Shown here: positions 33,975-38,294 of the stretch, one piece after another
How the letters are laid out: every line of letters begins with the position of its first letter
Numbering within the stretch: position 1 is the stretch's first letter
Made by a program: the position numbers and the translations under genes
Origin: UBA6382 sp963617965
GTDB lineage: Bacteria; Bacteroidota; Bacteroidia; Bacteroidales; Bacteroidaceae
Direction: 5' to 3'
Length of the DNA stretch: 38,294 nt
Assembly (NCBI GenBank): GCA_963617965.1
Contig: CAVEQO010000023.1
Location: 1-38,294, forward strand
The notes under the pieces: model-generated
The model's input: the letters and a program-made list of their open reading frames with translations, nothing else
The model's database searches: none
Told to the model about the DNA's origin: nothing

Positions 33975-35255
33975 ATGAAAAGAGACACCGAAATATTCAA
34001 CATTATCGAGGCTGAACACCTGCGTCAACTGAGAGGTATTGAACTGATCGCATCTGAGAATTTTGTCAGCAGCCAGGTGATGGAAGCAATGGGGTCATGC
34101 CTGACCAACAAGTATGCAGAAGGCTATCCGGGCAAAAGATATTATGGCGGATGCGTGAATGTGGATAAGAGCGAGACGATAGCGACAGAACGGATAAAGA
34201 AGATATTCAATGCAGAATATGCCAATGTCCAGCCACATTCGGGTGCACAGGCCAATGCTGCTGTTTTCCTTGCCGTTCTTAAACCCGGAGATACGTTTCT
34301 CGGGCTGAACCTCGATCATGGCGGTCATCTCAGCCACGGCTCAAAAGTGAACACCTCCGGAATCCTGTACAATCCTATTGGATATAACCTCAACAAGGAA
34401 ACAGGCCGGGTGGACTATGACGAGATGGAGAAGTTGGCCTTTGAACACAAGCCCAAATTGATTGTGGGTGGCGGGTCTGCCTACAGCCGCGAATGGGATT
34501 ATGCCAGGATGAGAGAAATAGCAGACAAGGTCGGAGCTCTCTTTATGGTTGATATGGCTCATCCTGCTGGGCTCATTGCTGCCGGGCTTCTGGATAATCC
34601 CGTAAAATATGCGCACATTGTAACGTCGACGACCCACAAGACAATGAGAGGGCCGCGCGGAGGAATAATCCTTATGGGGAAGGATTTTGAGAACCCCTGG
34701 GGTCTGAAGACTCCGAAAGGTGTCACAAAGATGATGTCACAACTTTTGAACAGTGCAGTGTTCCCCGGCATACAGGGAGGCCCGCTGGAGCACGTCATTG
34801 CCGCCAAGGCAGTGGCTTTTGGAGAAATACTGCAGCCGGAATTCAAAGAATACGCAACGCAGGTAAAGAAGAATGCCGCAACGTTGGCGGAGGAACTTGT
34901 GCGGAGAGGCTTTGGCGTTGTCAGCGGTGGAACAGACAACCACTCCATGCTTATTGACCTCCGTCCTAAATATCCCGAACTGACCGGAAAGGTTGCGGAG
35001 AACGCGCTTGTCGCTGCCGACATAACCGTCAACAAAAACATGGTTCCTTTTGACAGCCGGAGTGCATTCCAGACTTCAGGTATAAGGTTGGGGACTCCTG
35101 CCATAACGACAAGGGGTGCAAAAGAGGATCTCATGCTGAAGATTGCGGACTGGATAGAGGAAGTCCTTGATAATCCGGAAAACGGGCAGGTGATAGCCAA
35201 GGTGAGAGGCGAGGTTAACGAGACAATGGCCTCCTACCCTATTTTCGCATACTGA
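33975..35255 (+). CDS. glyA: Serine hydroxymethyltransferase
   Basis: GlyA converts serine and tetrahydrofolate to glycine and methylene-tetrahydrofolate. Motifs: ELIASENFVS, NKYAEGYPGKRYYGGC, NVQPHSGAQANAAV, HGGHLSHGS, MVDMAHPAGLIAAG and the PLP lysine in TSTTHKTMRGPRGG (about K222). The length is 426 residues from ATG 33975. The frame is open to 33939, but relatives start at MKRDTEIF. Its folate product ties to the folP step earlier in the window. Confidence 0.96.
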   Translation: MKRDTEIFNIIEAEHLRQLRGIELIASENFVSSQVMEAMGSCLTNKYAEGYPGKRYYGGCVNVDKSETIATERIKKIFNAEYANVQPHSGAQANAAVFLAVLKPGDTFLGLNLDHGGHLSHGSKVNTSGILYNPIGYNLNKETGRVDYDEMEKLAFEHKPKLIVGGGSAYSREWDYARMREIADKVGALFMVDMAHPAGLIAAGLLDNPVKYAHIVTSTTHKTMRGPRGGIILMGKDFENPWGLKTPKGVTKMMSQLLNSAVFPGIQGGPLEHVIAAKAVAFGEILQPEFKEYATQVKKNAATLAEELVRRGFGVVSGGTDNHSMLIDLRPKYPELTGKVAENALVAADITVNKNMVPFDSRSAFQTSGIRLGTPAITTRGAKEDLMLKIADWIEEVLDNPENGQVIAKVRGEVNETMASYPIFAY

Positions 35256-35313
35256 GTGCTGCCGTTCGGATGCTGAAGCCCCTCCCGCTTCTTGTCTACA
35301 TTACACGTCCGTT

Positions 35314-35937
35314 GTGGAACTGATAGTGAAATATTTCCCGGAACTTACGGACAGGCAAAAGGAACAGTTTGCCTGTCTGGAAAGCCTGTACAGGGAATGG
35401 AACGGCAAAATCAATGTCATTTCACGCAAAGACATGGATTTCTTCTACGAACACCATGTTCTCCATTCCTTGTCGATAGCAAAATACATACGTTTCAGAC
35501 CGGGTACGAAAATCCTTGACATTGGCACGGGAGGAGGTTTTCCCGGTATCCCTCTTGCCATAATGTTCCCTCAGACCACGTTCAAAATGATTGACAGCAT
35601 TGGGAAAAAAATAAAAGTCACTCGCAGTGTCGCTGAAGCAATAGGTCTGAAAAATACGGAAATAGTGCAGGAAAATGCCAAACAAGAGAAAGGGAAATTT
35701 GATTTTGCAGTGAGCCGGGCTGTCATGAATACAGCCGACCTGATTAAACTGACAAGAAAGAATATATTGCCAACTGACAGGAATCCAATCCCCAACGGTC
35801 TGATTTGTCTCAAAGGAGGAGATCTGAACGAGGAGCTGAAATCCGTGCATAATTGGTATGAATTGACTGAAATCTCAAGCTTTTTCGCAGAAGCGTTCTT
35901 CACGACAAAAAAAATCCTGTATGTTCCTCTGAAATGA
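35314..35937 (+). CDS. rsmG: 16S rRNA (guanine-N7) methyltransferase RsmG
   Basis: RsmG (GidB) methylates G527 of 16S rRNA (E. coli numbering). The SAM site is KILDIGTGGGFPGIPLAIMFP, with DSIGKKIKV and FDFAVSRAV following, and YREWNGKINVISRKD near the N terminus. The length is 207 residues. The start is a GTG, since no ATG precedes the conserved region. glyA is 58 nt upstream, and the same operon is likely. Confidence 0.94.
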   Translation: MELIVKYFPELTDRQKEQFACLESLYREWNGKINVISRKDMDFFYEHHVLHSLSIAKYIRFRPGTKILDIGTGGGFPGIPLAIMFPQTTFKMIDSIGKKIKVTRSVAEAIGLKNTEIVQENAKQEKGKFDFAVSRAVMNTADLIKLTRKNILPTDRNPIPNGLICLKGGDLNEELKSVHNWYELTEISSFFAEAFFTTKKILYVPLK

Positions 35938-35983
35938 CCGGTCTGTTCTTAAACCCGATTTCCAGAACAATTTGAAATAAAGC

Positions 35984-36652
35984 ATGTTTACAGTCAAACG
36001 GTTTGTAACCAACATGGTCAGCGAGAACTGCTATGTTGTAAGCGATGAAACAAAAGAAGCTGTCATCATTGACGATGGCGCGTTTTCTGACGAAGAAAAC
36101 AGAGCCATTGGCTCATACATCAAAGAAAACGGCCTTATCCCCAAACATTTGCTTTGTACCCATGCTCACTTTGACCACACCTTAGGTTGTTTCCACGTAT
36201 TTGAAAAATACGGACTGAAACCACAAATCCATCCAAAAGACACTGGACTTTATGTGAATTTGAGGACTCAGATAGAAACGATTTTGGGGCATTCGGGACA
36301 GAGAGTCTTCTCTGGGGTGCAGGTCGCCCCTGTTGGCGATGCTCTTGCAGAAAGCAGAGGAATAACTTTCGGCAATCACAGCATAAGTGTCATTGAAACC
36401 CCCGGGCACACTCCTGGTGGCGTATGTCTGTACTGCGAATCCGAAAACACGCTTTTCTCCGGTGACACTATATTCCGGAACTCCATTGGACGAACAGATT
36501 TCCCGGGTGGAGACCACCGGACATTGATTTCCTGCATCAAATCGAAACTTCTTCACCTGCCCGGCAACACTGTAATATATCCGGGGCACGGTGAGGCAAC
36601 AACGGTGCTGGAGGAGAAACAGGACAACCCGTTCCTCACACAAGTAATTTGA
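35984..36652 (+). CDS. MBL-fold hydrolase, glyoxalase II-like
   Basis: A 222-residue metallo-beta-lactamase-fold enzyme with THAHFDH (about 59-65), IETPGHTPGGVCLY, LFSGDTIFRNSIGRTDFPGGD and the closing YPGHGEATT. This is the short glyoxalase II-like / YcbL type, which hydrolyses thioesters such as S-lactoylglutathione or related compounds. Bacteroidota commonly lack glutathione, so the true substrate may differ. It is the last gene of the run from 31120 and precedes the repeat-flanked cassette. Confidence 0.88.
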   Translation: MFTVKRFVTNMVSENCYVVSDETKEAVIIDDGAFSDEENRAIGSYIKENGLIPKHLLCTHAHFDHTLGCFHVFEKYGLKPQIHPKDTGLYVNLRTQIETILGHSGQRVFSGVQVAPVGDALAESRGITFGNHSISVIETPGHTPGGVCLYCESENTLFSGDTIFRNSIGRTDFPGGDHRTLISCIKSKLLHLPGNTVIYPGHGEATTVLEEKQDNPFLTQVI

Positions 36653-36667
36653 GGGGGTCGCAAGCTG

Positions 36668-36717
36668 ACACAGCCAAATTACACACCCCAAGAAAACGGC
36701 TGCGTATTACGTGTGTA
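36668..36717 (+). other. Possible pseudoknot or interleaved repeats after the hydrolase
   Basis: Two helices interleave. ACACAGCC (36668-36675) pairs with GGCTGCGT (36698-36705), with one mismatch. TACACAC (36680-36686) pairs perfectly with GTGTGTA (36711-36717). The order 1-2-1'-2' is that of an H-type pseudoknot. It lies just before the direct repeat and is not seen before the second copy. Chance is not excluded. Confidence 0.3.
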
Positions 36718-36731
36718 TTCCGGTCGATAAC

Positions 36732-36789
36732 CCGTTCGCCTGTTCCCAATGTGAGAACAATATCGCAGCAGTATAAAGTCATGCGCGGC
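36732..36789 (+). repeat. 58-bp direct repeat, left copy
   Basis: This copy matches 38237-38294 at 53 of 58 positions (differences at repeat positions 7, 33, 36, 38 and 39). It contains an interrupted dyad TGTTCCCAATGTGAGAACA (36741-36759) and ends in GTCATGCGCGGC. It lies 38 nt before the start of the BACON/LRR gene, in its leader or promoter region. No TAnnTTTG box is seen inside. Confidence 0.9.
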
Positions 36790-36827
36790 TATTCCTATCA
36801 ACATGTTTGTTGCAATAAAGCTTAATC

Positions 36828-38225
36828 ATGAAAAAGTTGAACGTATACATAAAAATATTTATTAGTTTACTTGTGCTCTCATCCTGTACAAGGGAAGAAG
36901 GAGGTGTAGACAATGTTACCTTTGTCTCTAAAGACAATGCTTACTTTTTTGAGTCAAGTGGAAGCACAATAAATTTCTCATTTAATACTTCAAACAAATG
37001 GTTTGCCAAGACGAAAGACAATTCTTCTTGGATTACAGCTGTGCCTTCAAACGGAAATGGAGGAGATGTGACTATGAATATAAAAGTAGATAAGAATGAG
37101 ACTTTTGTTGATAGAAAAACTTCTTTAGTCATATCTTGTGGAACTTATTCTGATTCTATTTCAATATCTCAAAAGGCAAAAGATTATATGGATTTATCTT
37201 TGGATGAAATCAGTGCGCCATATGAGGGCGGTCTTTACAATATTGAAATAAAATCAAATATTGATGCTTCGTTTGTGCTTGATAAAAACATACAGTCTTG
37301 GTGTTTTGTCTCCTCTGAAAATAAGCGACTCGGAGTAAAAAAATTGCAGATAAGATTAAATTCCAATGATGACATTGAATCTCGTCATGGAGTTATAAGA
37401 ATTATAGGGAATAATATACAAAAAACTGTAACTATAAATCAAGCAGGTGCAACGATTAGTGAAACAACAGTGAACGAGCCTGGAATATTACGCCAAGTAA
37501 TGGGAGGAAAAGAAGCCATGAATTCGGTAGTTGCATTGCGGATTCATGGATCTTTGAATGGGACTGACATTGAAGACATAAGAAATATGACATCGCTAGC
37601 ATATTTGGATATTGAAGATGTTCGGCTTGTCCCTGGTGGCGTTTATATGGGTAATAATGAAGTTAAGGAAAATGAAATAGACAATTGGATGTTTTATAAG
37701 CTAGAAAATTTACATACCATCATATTGCCTTCAAATGTTACATATATTGGTTTTCATGCATTTGACGGATGCAAAAATATGGAAAAATGTATTTTGCCAG
37801 AGAAGTTAAAATCAATTGGATATGCTTCTTTTGCAGATTGCTCTTCGTTGAAAGAGATACACTTTCCTGAAGAAACAAAATCTATTGGCTACTGCTCTTT
37901 TTGTGGATGCACAACTTTAAGTGAAATTGTCATACCAAACAACGTGACTTATTTAGGTCCAAGTTCATTTAGTCGTTGCTCTAATCTAAAAAAAATAACC
38001 TTAGGGAACGGTCTGTGGAAAATTGATACATATGCGTTTTATGAAGATAAGAATATAACGGATATATATGTATATACCATACCAGGCACAGAATCAAAGT
38101 TCGCTACAAATATATTTGATGAAAGTATATATAATACAGCTACTTTATATATACCTTATGGGACTAAAGATAGCTTCATTCACACTCCATTTGAGAATTT
38201 CAAAAAAACGACTGAATTGAAATGA
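36828..38225 (+). CDS. BACON and leucine-rich-repeat (BspA-type) surface lipoprotein
   Basis: A 465-residue lipoprotein with signal MKKLNVYIKIFISLLVLSSC and lipidated C20. Two BACON-like beta-sandwich domains follow at about 30-115 (NTSNKWFAKTKDNSSWITAVP, ISISQKAK) and about 120-210 (ending RIIGNNIQKTVTINQAG). Next is a BspA-type region with five 23-residue LRR_5 units at about 286-405, each ending in an (I/L)G..(A/S)F pattern with a conserved Cys. The C terminus (LYIPYGTKDSFIH) is typical of BspA proteins. These are surface proteins that bind host or matrix proteins or glycans; the ligand here is unknown. The DNA is visibly richer in A and T than the neighbours, and the gene sits between two direct repeats, which suggests separate origin. 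Confidence 0.88.
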   Translation: MKKLNVYIKIFISLLVLSSCTREEGGVDNVTFVSKDNAYFFESSGSTINFSFNTSNKWFAKTKDNSSWITAVPSNGNGGDVTMNIKVDKNETFVDRKTSLVISCGTYSDSISISQKAKDYMDLSLDEISAPYEGGLYNIEIKSNIDASFVLDKNIQSWCFVSSENKRLGVKKLQIRLNSNDDIESRHGVIRIIGNNIQKTVTINQAGATISETTVNEPGILRQVMGGKEAMNSVVALRIHGSLNGTDIEDIRNMTSLAYLDIEDVRLVPGGVYMGNNEVKENEIDNWMFYKLENLHTIILPSNVTYIGFHAFDGCKNMEKCILPEKLKSIGYASFADCSSLKEIHFPEETKSIGYCSFCGCTTLSEIVIPNNVTYLGPSSFSRCSNLKKITLGNGLWKIDTYAFYEDKNITDIYVYTIPGTESKFATNIFDESIYNTATLYIPYGTKDSFIHTPFENFKKTTELK

Positions 38226-38236
38226 CATTTATGAAT

Positions 38237-38294
38237 CCGTTCACCTGTTCCCAATGTGAGAACAATATTGCGGTCGTATAAAGTCATGCGCGGC
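38237..38294 (+). repeat. 58-bp direct repeat, right copy (at window edge)
   Basis: The second copy of the repeat at 36732-36789 starts 11 nt after the stop of the BACON/LRR gene and reaches the last base of the window. The dyad is fully conserved; four of the five changes cluster at repeat positions 33-39. The repeat could extend past the edge. Confidence 0.9.

Noticed and set aside
37687..38045. Short regular repeats, checked as a possible CRISPR or tandem DNA repeat
   Set aside because: The periodicity is 69 nt, in frame, and codes for 23-residue leucine-rich repeats; the DNA itself is diverged.

Overview
The window is a stretch of chromosome from a Bacteroidota bacterium, most likely order Bacteroidales and Prevotella/Bacteroides-like. 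The evidence is the TAnnTTTG-type -7 promoter boxes in front of several genes, a fused MurF-alanine racemase, FolP next to the diadenylate cyclase CdaA, a GSCFA protein, a DUF3078-like outer-membrane protein, PyrB followed by PyrI, and a BACON plus BspA-type leucine-rich-repeat lipoprotein. Most of the window is ordinary, tightly packed housekeeping DNA on the + strand. Coding is sparse only at the left end, between 19481 and 20013, and around the last gene.

Left end (1-2951): a sugar transferase that starts exopolysaccharide synthesis runs off the left edge on the - strand. Upstream of it lies a noncoding region with a rod-shaped inverted repeat at 707-893. This has its own - strand promoter and the length and shape of 6S RNA. 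Next comes a - strand histidine decarboxylase that carries a lipoprotein-type export signal. It diverges from dsbD.

Middle (2952-31004): dsbD; glyS behind a nested-helix leader; an FKBP-type isomerase lipoprotein, folP and cdaA; then an HU/IHF-type protein, a 29-residue AURKAIP1/COX24-type basic protein and RNase E/G behind a 13-bp leader hairpin. A run of close or overlapping genes follows (ettA, SpoU methyltransferase, Na+ symporter, flippase, ruvC, ModF-like twin ATPase, HAD phosphatase). After a gap with a candidate small RNA and a strong terminator come a WalJ/YycJ-like hydrolase, lptD, a GSCFA gene, murF-alr, dnaG, a 2-hydroxyacid dehydrogenase and a TRIC channel, closed by an intrinsic terminator. 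Envelope genes (lptD, murF-alr, flippase, dsbD) are mixed with replication, recombination and translation genes.

Right end (31120-38294): a DUF3078-like protein, pyrB, pyrI, glyA, rsmG and a glyoxalase-II-like hydrolase. Then the character changes: a visibly AT-rich BACON/LRR surface lipoprotein gene sits between two copies of a 58-bp direct repeat (53 of 58 bases identical). The second copy ends exactly at the window edge. This looks like one unit of a repeated or acquired surface-protein cassette and is the most interesting accessory signal here. I found no CRISPR array, transposase, phage gene, rRNA or tRNA.
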